Positions 22,196-34,502 of a stretch of DNA of 64,000 bases are shown one piece after another. The first letter of the stretch is position 1, and the number at the start of each line of letters is the position of its first letter. This DNA comes from Puccinia triticina (lineage: Eukaryota > Basidiomycota > Pucciniomycetes > Pucciniales > Pucciniaceae). Location of the stretch: NCBI RefSeq assembly GCF_026914185.1, contig NC_070573.1:2907501-2971500 (forward strand), written 5' to 3'. Made by a program: the position numbers and the translations under genes. The notes under the pieces are model-generated. The model did no database searches. It was not told the DNA's origin and saw only the letters and a list, made by a program, of their open reading frames with translations.

Positions 22196-22470
22196 TACAC
22201 ACACACACACATACAAGCGAGTACATGGACCATACACACACAGTCTATCGAAGCAAACAAGGAAGAAAGGGGCTCTATCGGGCGATAGATATATGCGATA
22301 ATGATACGGGGGGGGCAAGAAGACGGGGGAGGACACACACACACACATACAAGCGAGTACATGGACCATACACACACAGTCTATCGAAGCAAACAAGGAA
22401 GAAAGGGGCTCTATCGGGCGATAAAGATATATGCGATAATGATACGGGGGGGGCAAGAAGACGGGGGAGG
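22196..22470. repeat. Tandem duplication of about 137 bp downstream of RIM15
   Basis: Two adjacent copies (about 22196-22332 and 22333-22470) contain ACACACACACATACAAGCGA, CATGGACCATACACACACAG, TCTATCGAAGCAAACAAGGA and GATACGGGGGGGGCAAGAAG. They differ by only a few bases, so the duplication is recent. It starts about 240 bp beyond the RIM15 stop codon and may lie in its 3' UTR or terminator region. Frames through it (22048-22929, +) are not considered genes. Confidence 0.85.
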
Positions 22471-22706
22471 ATGCAGAGAGGTGTTTGTTTTGGGAGAGAG
22501 AGAGGAGCGGGGAGCGGGGGAGGGACGGGGCACGAGAGAGCAGCCGGAAAAAAGGGGACGGTGGAGGACGCGCGCCGGGGCGTGGATGCAAGTAGGGAAG
22601 ACAGGAGAGGGGAGAGAGGAGCTCTGTGGGGCGGTCGGTCGAGGCGAGAAGCGGGTGGGCGGGGAAAGCAGCAAGCCGAGGCGAGCGTATCACAGGCCGG
22701 GAGCGC

Positions 22707-25700
22707 TCATCCTCTCATCCTCTCTGCCGCCGCCGCCGTCGTCGTCATCGTCGTCGTCGCCGTCACCTGCGTCGTCGTCGTCGGGAAGGCCCGCGCCGGC
22801 TTATTAGGCCCATTGTTATCCCTCTGTCTGGCGACGAACCCGAGCCGCTTCATGACCGTGAGGACGTCCTTCTTGTTGACGGGCTTCGTGAGGAGGGCGG
22901 CGAAGAGGGTGCCCTGCTCGGAGACGTAATACGACTCGAACGAGGTGACGGCGACGATCGGGGTCAGCGCGTTCGGGTTCTGCGTCGACTTGATCATCCG
23001 CGCCGCGTCTTGGCCTTCGACTATCAGAGCTTCGCGTTAGTCTGGGCTATCTGTACATAGAGGGGGGCAGGGGGGACTGACTGAGGGGCATCATCAGGTC
23101 CATGAAGATCACGTCGAAGGCCACGTCGCCCATGGCGCAACTGATCGCGTCCTCGCCATTCGGCACGACCACGCAGCGACATCCGAACCGGACGAGGATA
23201 GTCTCGAGCACCTACAACACACCACACACCAGTGAGCGCTTTGAGAGAGGAGGAGGGGGGGAAGAGAGAGAGGGGACGGGACCTTGGAGCTGATGGGGTT
23301 GTCCTCGGCGATGAGACAGTCGACGGTGCGTTCCTGCAAGGGCGGCAGACTGCGGGGCGCGGGGGAGGCGGAGAGGAGGCCGAGAGGGGCGGGGTGGTGG
23401 GGGTCGGAGTGGGGCAGGAGCTTGAGCGGGTTTCCGGGGGAGCTGTGGGCGGAGACGGAGGGCGCGAAGCGGGCGGCGGCGGGGAGATGGCCGAGCACCG
23501 ACCCGGTCCTGCTCCTCCTCCCCGCACCACCACTGCCGTCGGCCGGGCCGGCAGGGACGGCGACCATGGAAGAGGGCAGAGGGGGCAGCGCGTCGGTGCC
23601 CGAGAACGAGGCGCGTCGCATCCGCGAAGGCATGCTGTTCCGGCGCGACGGGTCGTCCAAGGTGCCCGGCGAGACCAGCCGGCTGAATTGCTCCGACGGC
23701 CGACGGGTGTGCGGGGACGGCTGCCCGGCGACTACGGGCGGCCGCGACGAGGAGGGCGCCGATGAGCCGGTAGACTCGGTCGGCGACGCCAGCCCCACAA
23801 TCTACACACATATATACAGGTGAGTGAGTGGGACAGTCCTGCGTAGAAAAAAGAGAAACACGTACCTTGCCTCCTAGCGGCAGATGGCGGGGATACTTGC
23901 CGCGTGCCTCGCCGTTCTGGCCCACCTTGAGTCTGCGGATGACTTCCTCGTTCGCGCGTTCGAGGACGGGGAGGTTCTTGAAGTTGAAGGTGCCGAAGTC
24001 GTCGGAGGGTCTAGCGCTGCGGGCGTGCGGGGAGCCTTTGAGGTCGGGCGCAGTGGAGGCGGAGGATTGGAGGGCGGCGAGGCTGCGGAACTGGAAGCCG
24101 GAGAGGCTCGTCGTCGTGTTGTTGCTGGTGGTGGTGGTGGTGGGGGGATGGTGGACGGGGGTCTCTTCCTCGTCGTGGAAGACCTGGGCGGCGCCGCGCG
24201 GGTCGAAGTAGTCCGTCGATTCCGGGTCGGTGACCGAGGGCACGAAGGAGGCCTCGTTCTTGAACAGGTTCGTCCAGTCGATGTCCGCCAGGAACGGATG
24301 GGCCTTCACCTCCGCCGCGCCCTGCGCACCCAGCCGGGCCTTCGGATCCGTGCACATCAACCGGCTCATGAAGTCAATTGCCTCCGGAGAGATGTCGTCG
24401 TCCGACTCTGGCCACTCCAGTCGCCGCGATAAGATGTTGTCGAATACTTTGTCCGGCGTCTCGTCGTGGAACGGCGGGATCCCATACAGAAACCTACAAA
24501 CACCAAAGTCGGCCTCCTCTCTCTCTTTCTCTCAAAGCGTCCACAATCGACTCACTCATAACAAACCACGCCCAAAGCCCACTGAAAAAAAAAGAAGAAA
24601 AAGTCAAAAAAACACACACAACCCAAATTAAAAAGAGAAAGAGAGACGGACCCAATCGACCATTTCGTCCATCCCGATACCCAGGATGCTTTCGGGGGCC
24701 AAGTAATCGGGGGTGCCAACGAAGTGTTTATGGCCGGCGTCCGAGGGGACGTTATTCCTAGCGGAGTGAGTGAGGGAGGAGGGGGCGGGGACGAGGCCGG
24801 GTTTAGCGGGGATTCTGGGGGGCCGAGAGTCGGAGTCCTTGGACGATTCGCTGGTGGGCGTGGCGGTTCCCTCGAGCAGAAGCTCGTGGGGGACGAGCGG
24901 ATTGGAAGGCCTCGGCTCGGCGCGGGCGGAGAAGTACGACGAGGCCTGGGCTAGCGGGGACAGATCCGGGGTCGACGCGGCGGACGGCTGGGCGGTCCGG
25001 TTGAACAGCTTGCGCTTGTCCACCACCGACGACCCTGCGTCGCGCGCGCTGCTCGACAGACTCATCGGCCCGCGCGGCTCGGCCGCCTGCCGACCTAGCA
25101 GGCCGATCTTCGAGAGCCCGAAGTCGGTGAGCTTCAGGTGGCCGCGATGGTCGATCAGCAGGTTGTCCGGCTTCAAGTCCCTACACAAAAAACCCACACA
25201 TCCCGATCAGCTTTCCTGCCCTCCCCTCCCTACCAAAAAAAAAAAAGATGTCTTACCGATGGACGACGCCCGTAGAATGGAGATACTCCAAGCCCATGAC
25301 GACCTCGGCGACGTAATTGCGAGTCCACTGCTCAGGGAGGTTACCGAGCGCCTTGACGAGCGCGGCGCAGTCGCCGCCATTGAGGTATTCCATGACGAGG
25401 TAAAGATGGTCTCTGGAGGAGAAGGTGTAGAAGAGCTTGACGACGAAGGAGGAGTCGGCCTGGTTCATGAGGATCTTGCGCTCGGACTTGACGTTCATGA
25501 TCTGGTTCTTGGCGATCATGTCCTGTTTCTTCAGGATCTTGATCGCGTAGTAGTCGCCCGTCGTCTTCTTCTTAGCCAGCCAAACCTGCCCGAAGGCCCC
25601 CTTACTGATCGGCTTCAACATGTCGAAGTCCTTGATCGATGCTGCCGACTTGGATTTCCCTGGGACGGCCGAGGGGATCCGGGGGGACAACGGCGTCGGG

Positions 25701-28700
25701 CCCAGCGAGCCTCCACCTCCACCTCCACCACCACCTCCACCTCCTCCTCCCGGGCGTTGCTGGGACGGCCGACGGGCGTGGGCCTGTTGCGGGAAGCTCA
25801 CGGGGTGGCGCGGGGAGCGGGGCGGGGTGCCGATGCCCGAGAAGGACTGGCCGGCGGAGGCGATGCCCAACCCCTTAGCCTCGATGGCCTTGATGTCGAT
25901 GGGTGCCAGGCGGGCGGCGGGGCTGGACTTGGCGGGCCCGGAGAGGGTGGGGATCGAGGATCTCCGCCGGGGCCGGTTGGGCTGGAAGAGCTCGGGGAGG
26001 AGGACGATGGAGTCGGCCTTCTGGGGCGCCGACCTCGGCCGGTCGATCTCGTCGCACATGATCGGGGACATGCATGCCGGCGAGCAGTCGTCGCCGTCCA
26101 GATGCTTGGGCAGGGCCATGAACGCATGCTGCGCCTTGGCCTCCCACTCCATCCGGATCCGCTCCGCATACAGGATCGTGTTCCGCATCCGGGTCACCGC
26201 GTTGCATTTCTGGTGCGCCGCCCGCTCGACATCTGCCGCCAGATTGGCCAGCGCCGGGTCGTCGTACCTGCGCAGGGACCATTTGGCCACGCTGGCCAGC
26301 TTGTTCTCCGAGGTGGGCGACAGGAGACGCAGGGTCTCGATCGCCTGTTCGCCGACATCCTCGTTGGACGACGGCGTCGAGATGTCCAGGGCGGTGTTCA
26401 GCAGCTCGCCGACCTCCTCAAGGATGCCTTTGACATTGGCGCGCCAGGAGTGGTGGTGGGGCGAGGAGGACGCCAGGGAGGCCCGGCCGGGGTTGAGCGG
26501 GCTGAGGACGGAGGAGGGCAGGGAGGGGCCGCAGGTTTGGAGGGGCAAGTTGGCGTAGGAGAGCGCAGGAGTGCTGCCGTTGGGCTCGAGATTGGCGCGC
26601 AACTCGTTGATGATGTCGCGCAGATCGGTCAGCCGATCGTTGCACTCGCTGACCTGCATCTCCAGGCGATGGGTCTCGGCGCAGGTCTCGTTGTGTCTCT
26701 CGAAGTAGTATGCGGGCAGGGTGTGTTCGCAGATCCGACAGAGCAAGGGCTCGGTGGAGAGTGGTGCGGGGGCAGGGAACTGGGCGACGGCGGGGTCGCT
26801 GTGGGAGCGGGTGTGGTGGGAGCCCTTGTTCTCCATCGTCGTGCCGACGGGCACGGCCTGTTTCTTGTGCGAGTTGAGCCGAATGACCCACATCGAATGG
26901 ACGCCCTCGCCGGTGATCCGGTCGACCATCAGCATGCCCTTGGCCGTCATCGGCAGGAAATGGTCCCGGGTGGTCATCGACCGGCTCGAATCGCCCTCCT
27001 GGTCACTGCTCGCCAGCGAGATCTTGATCGTGAACTGCAGCTCAACCGTGTTGCCCACATCCTCCATCAGCCGCCGGTTGGCCTCGTTGAACAGCTCGTA
27101 GTTGCCATCAATAAGCTCGCCCAGCGGGGTCCCAATCACCGACTGAGGATCCAATCTGAACAAAAACAAAAAACCCCACCCACTTAGTCATTCCCAGAAA
27201 CACACACACACAAAGAGAGCCATACCCTGTGACCTTAGTCCAGCCAGGACTGAGATAGAGGATGACCGCGTTCTCCAGGGAGACTTCAGCCAGGATAGTT
27301 TCAGTGCGAGCGAGTTCGATGGACTTGGTGAAGTCCTTATCGAGGTTCTGGGGCGCAGGCGGGGCGGGGGAGTTAGCAGGCTGGGTGTGAACTCGGTCGG
27401 AGGCGACGGAGGCGGCTTTGCTGGCGTCTCGCTCGGGGATCGGGCCGAGCTTCTCGATCTCCCGGTCGACGTCGGTGGCCGGGGGCGGCAGCGCGAAGGA
27501 ATCGAAGAGCTGCCGGCCCTGCGAAGGCCTGTCCTCACTAGCGGTCGTCAGCGGCGTGTTAGCGACGCCGTCCGCAGACGCTTGGGGCGTCCCCACCACA
27601 TCGATGCATCCACTCGCTTGGCCTCCACCCCCTTGGCCTCCACTGGCTTGGCCCAAGCCCTGCGGGGTTCCTCCAGAGGGCGCCGCAGACTCGACGCGGG
27701 TGGCAAAGAAACAGATTTCCTCGCCGTCGTCGTCGTCCTCGTCGTCGGGCGCGAAGTTCCAGAAGCCTTTCTCGGCGTCCCACCATTCGAGGACCCGACT
27801 GAGCCCGGCGACGGCCAACAACACCCGAACTGTCCTCGCCGCCACACATCAACAACAACAACAACAACAACGAGGGTGGAAAGAGGGAGAAGGAGAAGAC
27901 GTACCGTACCACGCACGATGGGGCCACTCATCATGCTCGTCCCACGCCTTCCCAACGACTTGTACGCGATGGATGATGTCGACACAGGCGTGGGACTTAG
28001 CGGCGAGTTGGCCGGCGGGGGAGTCGAGGATCTCGGTGGCGATCGAGGAGATCTCCTGGAGGGCGGCGACGAAGGGGGAGGCGTAGAACTTCTCGTCGCT
28101 GGCCATGGGATAGCCGGTCCCGGAGAGTGTCGCGGGCAGGGAGAGGTCGGGGGTGGGCCGGGGAGAGGAGCGATGGTGGGAGCTCGACGAGGGCCGGTGT
28201 CCGCGCATCCGCGGCAGTGGCGAGCGGGAACGGGACGTGGACCTGGAGCTGGCCTCGACGGCGGACGACTCCGAGGGCTGGGTGGAGATGCTGACGCTCC
28301 TCGAGCCGGTGCGGACGGGCGAGTCGAGCGCCCTGGCGATGTGCGACGGGCCAGCAGGCCCCCCGGCAGTAGCAGCGACGATCCCGCCGCCGCGCCGGTG
28401 GACGAACGAGGGTCTGCGGATGTTCCGGGGCGGCTTGATTCCTCCGGGGGCGACGACGGCGACGGACGAGGAGACGGAGCCCGACGAGTGGGGGCCGCGG
28501 CCGGTGCGCGAGCCGCGTCTGCTGAGCGAGCCGGCGATGGGCAAAGACGAGGACGAGGGGGACTCGGAGAGGTCGAGCGGGTTGACGGAGATCGAGCGGT
28601 GGTGGTGGTGGAGCGGGCTAGAGGAAGCGAGGGCGGCGGAGGGGCCGAGGTCGAAGTCGGTGGGGATGGAGAGGGCGCGGTTGAGCGGCTGGCGCGGCGA

Positions 28701-31700
28701 GCCCGCGGGCGTGGTGGTGGCTGCGACGGTCCGGAAGGGCCGGTCGATGGGCAGGCTGACGAGCTCCGGGTTGGGCTCCAAGGCGAGGGCCTCATGGTGG
28801 AGCCCGGGGGCGGCGTCGGGGGCGGAGGAGAGCCAGGAGGCTGCTGCGGGGGGGTGCTGCTGGACGGCCTCGGAGACGAGGGCGAGCTCGAGCTGGACGC
28901 GGTCGATCTCGCGCAGGTTCTGGGCCTCCTTCTCGACGTAGGTGGTGATCTCGAGGACGATGGCTTTGAGCGAGTTGTCGCAGACGGTCTTGGCGGTCGA
29001 GAGCCGGTGCTTGATGTGCTGGCGGATGGTGTGCATGGAGAACGAGGGCTGGTACTTGTGCTGGTCGGCAGCAGCACTGCCGGGGTGGGGCTTGCTGCTG
29101 GCGTCGTGGGGTTGGGTGCTGGCAATGCTCTCGGAGCGGGCAGGGATCGGGCGGGTGGACGAGCCGGCACTCGTGGAGCCGACTTCCGAGGGGAGCAGGC
29201 CGAGCTCGTGGTGGGGGGGAGCCTTAGCGGTCGAGGGGTGGACGCTCTGGCTTGTCGCCGAGCTGCTGCTGGTGGCCATGAAGGGGTCGCCGAGGACCAG
29301 CCCGGGGGTGGAGTCCCACAGTCGTTTGCCGGTGGGACTGAGGACCGGCGTCGGCTCGGGGCGGGTGATGTCGACGAGGAAGGTATTGCTCTGGGGCGGT
29401 GGCTGTGGCTGTGGCTGTGGCTGTTGGGTTGGGGCGGCGTCGGGGAGGGGGAGGTGGGCGAGGTGGTGATCGGACGAGCGGGCGGAAGAATGGGAGGACT
29501 CGTGCTCGTTGGCGGTGCCGAAGACGCTGGAGAGCTCGGCGGCCGAGAGCCGGTTGAGCTTGAGTGTGAGCTGGGGGTTGCGCCGGCGCTGGTCGTGCGG
29601 GGGCAGCCGGAGCAGCGGGTCGGGGGTTCCGGCGCGGGAGCCGACGGGCACCGGGGCCAGGGCGCCGGAGGGCACCGAGCGGAGGCTGTCGGCCGGCCGG
29701 ACGCACACCGGGGGCGTCGAGAGAGGAACAGGGGGCCGGGCTGCCAGGTCAGAGAGCGAGGCGACGGCGCGGATCTCGGGATTGATGGCCGGGCTAGTCG
29801 ACTGTGCCGGGCTCTCGGCCGCCGAGGCCGAGGGGAGGCGGGAGACGGGGTTGGGCCGGTAGCTGGAGCGGCTGGCATCGCTGCTGCTGCTGCTGGCGGC
29901 GGCGGCGTTGGCGTTGGCGAGGTTGCTCCGGTCGTCGGGGTTGAGGGTGAAGCTGGAGCGGACGGCGTTCCACCAATCGTCGATCTTCTTTCCGAGGGTG
30001 AAGTTCTTCTTGGTTTTGCCCGGGCCGGCTGCGGGAGGGTGGCCGACGAGGGGGATGCTCGAGCTGGAGTGGGAGGCGGGGAAGGAGGAGGAGGGCGGGA
30101 CGGAGGAGGGGTGGCTGAGGTCGGCCTGGGAGCCGGTGAGATGCTTGGACAGCCGTGGCCGGGACAGGCTCCGTCGCGAGCCGCCGCCGCCGCCGCCGAG
30201 CCCCTTGCTGATCAGCAGAGACAGGTTGCTCCGCCGCGAGGGGTGGTGGTGCGGGTTGCCTTCCGGAAGCGACGGCGACGGCGGGATCGAGAAGCCGGCG
30301 TCGCGCGGCGAGTCGGCCGCCTCGCTGTCCGCCATCTGCATGTCCGACCCGGCGTCCGAGACGGGCGACAAGACTAAGAAAGAGAGAACGATCAGACCCA
30401 AAACGTGTATCGGGACAGAAGAGAGCGTGCGCACGGTGGCTGTCTTTCTTTGGCTGAGACGGCAGCTCGAGCAGCTGCGGCTCGGCCGGCCCGGCAGCGG
30501 GCTCGACGGGGCGGGTCTCATCAGGCTTCGCGCCGACGTCCTCGTCGGCCAAGCTCTCGGAATTCGCAAGGCTTCCTTCGGCGCGGAGCTTGGCCTCCTT
30601 CATCCGGCGATAGTCGTCGAGCCAATCGACCCACTCGATCTCCCTGAGCGCGGTCGGCCCACTGCTGTTGGTCGTCGAGGAGGGGTGGAGGGAGAGCACG
30701 GTGAGGGCGGAGGCGGACTTGCGCATCGGGTCGGTTGTCGGGGGCGGGAAGAGGCCTCCTCCTGCTGGCTGGGGCGCATCTGAGCCCTCCCCCTCCTTGC
30801 CCGCGCCGATCGTCCGGATCGACGACGGCCTCCGCTCGCAGGGCACCTCGTTCGGCTCGCCGCCGGAGCCCCCACGCTCCTCCTCCTCGTCGATCCTGCT
30901 GTTGCTGCTCACCTTCCGCTTACCCTCGACCTTACTCGAGAGCGTCGGATTCGCCGAGAACGAGGGGATCCGGGGGCGTTCGGGCACCCCGGAGGATTCG
31001 CCGGGCGCGGAGAGCAGCGGGAGGAAGCGGTCGCCGGCCAGCTCGTGGCAGCTCAAGTTGTTAGTCGACAGCGTCCGCCCGGTGACCGTGTTGCTAGCCC
31101 CGGCTGCGGCGGGAAGATTGAGGTGGCTCATGAACCGATTGCCCTCGACGATGCCCAGCGAGGAGCCGATGGTCGAGAACGGCATCTCCAATCTCGGCTG
31201 GCGCGGATCCTCCCTGCCAGCCTCTGCCGTCGGCAGATGCTCCGAAGACTGGGCCGGAGGCGAGGCGCCGAAGAGCCGCTTGTGGTGCGTCTGTTGCTGC
31301 TGCTTCCATTTCTGGATCTTCGCCGACCGACTCTGGATGATGATCTTTGCGAAGTCCTCCGTCGACGGCCCGCTTCCGGGGGCGATGGAAGTGCGATGGT
31401 TCCTGAGCGCGGCTCGTCGTGCGGAGGAGGGCGAGGGGGAGGCGGAGTTGGAGAGGTGGCGGGACAGACTGGTGGTGCTGTTGTTGTTGTTGGTGAGGGA
31501 CGAGGAGCGGGGGGCGGCGGAGAGGCTTGTGGAGCGGTACTCGGAAGCCGAAGCTTTGCCGGTCTGGGCTGAGGCCGGAAGTCCTGCTGTGGGCGGGATC
31601 TGCGGAGGGTTGCGGTGGGAAGAGGTGGAGGAGACGCTGGAGTGGTGCGGGGTGCCGACGGACAAGGAGGAGGGGTTGGTCCGGTAGCCCCCACTGGCGG

Positions 31701-33620
31701 CACTAGCGAGGGGCCGCAAGAGGTGCTGGCCAGAAGCGGTAGTCGAGCCGTCGAGGAGCGAGAAGGGGGACATGCTGAGCTGGTCGCTGTGTCTGCTGCC
31801 CTCGTTTGGGCCGCCGACAGCTGGGAGCACGCCCTGTGGAGGCAACGCAGGACTGTTGTACTCGCTGCTGCTGACCAGACTGAACAGACTCGTCGAGCGG
31901 TCCCTCGACGAGGCCTCTTTGGCGGTGATCCGGTTCTGAGCGATTCCGCGTTGGACGGCGGTGTATGGGCTGGCCGGGCTGGCGGAGAGACGCGAGAAGA
32001 GCGAGTAGTGCGACTGGCCCCGGCTGTCGTGGCTGCTGCTGCCCACGCTCCCGCTGCCTTCGCCTGTCGATCCGGAGAGCGAGGCGATGGCGATCGGCGA
32101 GGCCAGGTTAGCCGGCGAGGGGTCGAAGGAGGAGGGCCGGGGCGGCCCCACACTTCCGGGGCCGAGGGCGGGACTGGGTGCGGACCAGGTGGACGATGAT
32201 GCCTCTCCGGGATGCAGGGAGCTCGAGGCACGCGAGAGGGACTCGGCGGGGCTGGTGGAGAAGTGTTGGTGATGTGGGTCGGGTGGCGTGAGCCCTGGGG
32301 TTGTGTGGTGGTGGTGGTGGAGCATGTTGAGCTGAGAGGAGGGCGAGGAGAGCGAGTCCGGGGTGAGTGCGAGCGGGTCCTGTTGGTGGGATAAGGAGGA
32401 CCTGGGGGAGGCGGAGGTCTTGAGGGGCGGGGCGGAGGGTGAGCCGCTGGCAGGCGAGTTGGGGTTGGGCGGGCGGAGTTCCTGGGCGATGCGGACGGAG
32501 GTGGGGATCCTCTTGAGCTTGATGGCTTCGATGGGCGGGAAGGGGGGCGCAGAGGAGGAGTTGTTGGCGAGGGCGGCTGAGAGTGCAGATTTGTTGTAGT
32601 GGTGGTTGGGCACGGAGGAGGAGGAGGAGGAGGAAGCGCCGGGGGTGAAGATGAGCGAGTTTCTGCGGTGGGCGGCGGGGTTGGCGGGGGGGTGTTGGTG
32701 GGGGTGGCCTGTGGGGGGCGAGACGAGGGACATCTTGCGGGCGTGGTGGGCGTATCTCTGCTGGTGGGAGGAGGCGTAGGTTGAGGAGGGCGGGGAGTGT
32801 GCCGAGGGCGGGGAGAGGATGGGGGCGGGGATGGACTTGGTGGATGCTGGGCTGGTGTTGCGCGAGCTTGATGGGGGGGTCGTGCTGGTGGCGGCAGCGG
32901 CGGCGGCGGCGGCGGCGGCTCGGTCGAGTAAGGAGGGGGAGGAGTGGTGGTGGGTGGGGCGTGAGTGGGTGGTGCGGGTGGGGTCGCTGGCGGAGCGGGG
33001 GGGCGTGAAGAGGTCGGGGCTGTAGGGGCTGATGATCGAGATGGGCGCTGGATTGCTGTGTTCGGGAGGGAGCGAGTGGGTGGTGGGCTCGGAGGTATTG
33101 GAGGATTCGGGGGGGAAGAACTGGTATTGGTTGAGGGAGGCCATCGGGTTGAGTGTCGATTTCCGGCGCGGGGTGGGTGAGCCGAAGAGCAGGGACTGGT
33201 TGGTGGGGCTGACGAGTGGGCTGGATGATTCGGCGGGGCGGGCTAGGTGGTTGTCGTCGGCCTCGGATGGTTTTGGTGGTCTGGAGTCCGGGGGCTCGGT
33301 TGGGGAGAGGCCGGGCCCTGTGGAGGAGAGTGGTTAGTGCTTGCTGCTAGACAGACCGATTGGGGGCAGGCCGGCTGCTGACCGAGCTGGGTGACATGCC
33401 TGAGGGGGCTGCCGATGCGCACGAGGTCTTTGCGGCTGATCAGCGGGGGTGTGGGTTTGTTGAGGCTGCTCTTCCTGGCGATCGATGGGGTTGGGCGGTG
33501 GATGGGCTCTTGTTGCAGTTCGGTTGATGTGCTCTGTGCGAGTGGGGATGGGTGGATGGGTGCGGTGGCTGGTTTGAGGGGGTGTTCGTTGCTGTTGTTT
33601 TTGTCGTGATCGTTGTCCAT
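22707..33620 (-). CDS. RIM15: RIM15-type serine/threonine kinase with PAS and receiver domains
   Basis: Greatwall-family AGC kinase that, in yeasts, links nutrient signals (TORC1/PKA) to quiescence through endosulfine-type substrates. Exons (minus): 33620-33383, 33317-30435, 30373-27905, 27829-27226, 27155-25257, 25180-24652, 24581-24556 (26 nt), 24493-23866, 23801-23283, 23211-23082, 23020-22707, about 3412 aa, far above yeast Rim15 (about 1770). Order: about 1860 residues of Ser/Pro/His-rich, probably disordered N-terminus; PAS-like region at the exon 4/5 junction; zinc-finger [20 protein letters not shown]; glycine run; kinase ([27 protein letters not shown], then about 115 residues of insert before [21 protein letters not shown]); receiver domain with AEDN, FMDLMMP (phospho-acceptor Asp), VTS and TKP. 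All catalytic residues are present. Start chosen as the first in-frame ATG; an upstream exon cannot be excluded. Confidence 0.93.
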
Positions 33621-34208
33621 GTTCGTTGCTGTTGACCGTTCTTGTTGACCGTTGTTGATGATGTTGTTGTTGATGTTGTTGTTGGTTTTTGGTTTTCTGG
33701 TTTTCTGGTTTGATCGGACTGGGCCATCGACTGTCACTCATCCCCAGCTGTCACGCAAACATCATGTCACAGACAGCCAGCACATTCCCTGGGAAAGCAA
33801 TGTCTTGACTCGACAGCTGGAGGGGGTGGATTGGACAGATCAACTATGGACTTATAGAGGCCGGCAAAAAGCCCGGGGAAGGAAGAAACAACTCTAGTTT
33901 ATCCAAGTCCCAGAGGTGGCGGAGAGACTTCGGTGTCACTTCAGTGATTTAGGACTAAGGCCAAAAATACCAATTTTCACAATTGTTCCCATATTCACCT
34001 CCAAGGATTCCATCAATATTTTTTTTTGCATCAGATGAAACATATCAACATCTTGTCTAATGTTGGCTGCATTACATAATATCATCAGAGGTCCTCCTGC
34101 CTCGCTCACAATGACCCATCAAAGATGATGGATGGCAAAAGCCAACCCAGAGATTGTTAAAACAGCAGTTTTAGTGCAGCTCCATACACGTGCCTCAAGG
34201 AAAGAAAT
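33621..34208. promoter_or_regulatory. RIM15 upstream region
   Basis: Non-coding stretch before the RIM15 ATG. The first 120 bp are still (AAC)n/(CAA)n-rich and overlap frames that lack ATG-initiated homology. Composition then drops to AT-rich. No specific operator or TATA box could be supported. Assigned by position only. Confidence 0.35.
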
Positions 34209-34210
34209 TA

Positions 34211-34345
34211 GGACAGTTCACGTAGGGGTTTTTTTTTTAACCCTGCTGATGTTATAAATCAGCAAGCCTTCCCAGCCAAATTGGCTGGGACCGCGGGATA
34301 AACTTTATTTTGGTCTTGCTGATTTTGGCCCTACGTGAACAGTCC
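34211..34345. mobile_element. TA-flanked MITE (copy 1)
   Basis: The inverted ends GGACAGTTCACGTAGGG / CCCTACGTGAACAGTCC are bordered by TA on both sides (34209-34210 and 34346-34347). The interior includes CCCAGCCAAATTGGCTGGGA and GGGATAAACTTTATTT, shared with the copy at 55564-55694. TA duplication suggests the Tc1/mariner group. It is about 135 bp with no coding capacity. Confidence 0.85.
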
Positions 34346-34502
34346 TATTGACAGTCTCACTGCTCTGCCAGATCTGAGAATCTCAAAAAGCTGCAGGATG
34401 TGTGTGGGAACATGTGTTTCTGGCTGTTCACTCCAAATCCTGGGGGAGCCAGTTTGGAAAAACAGTGATCCTTTCCAAGATCTGTAGCAAAAGGGGTCAG
34501 GA

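Noticed and set aside
22048..22929. 293-codon plus-strand frame at the RIM15 3' end
   Set aside because: It spans the tandem CA-repeat duplication and runs antisense to the RIM15 receiver exon; no motif.
27548..29878. 776-codon minus-strand frame in another phase within RIM15
   Set aside because: Pro/Ser/Arg-only translation typical of a shifted frame in GC-rich DNA; it conflicts with the PAS/kinase-linked frame.
27387..30377. 996-codon open frame on the plus strand, antisense to RIM15
   Set aside because: It mirrors GC-rich RIM15 coding sequence; its translation is Gly/Arg/Val/Glu-rich with no domain, while the minus strand encodes continuous, splice-consistent RIM15 sequence. The same applies to the plus-strand frame at 24770-27187.
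33621..33741. Upstream ATG at 33741 as RIM15 start
   Set aside because: That ATG opens a different frame (ending at 33334) which does not splice in phase to the RIM15 exons; the first in-frame ATG is at 33620.
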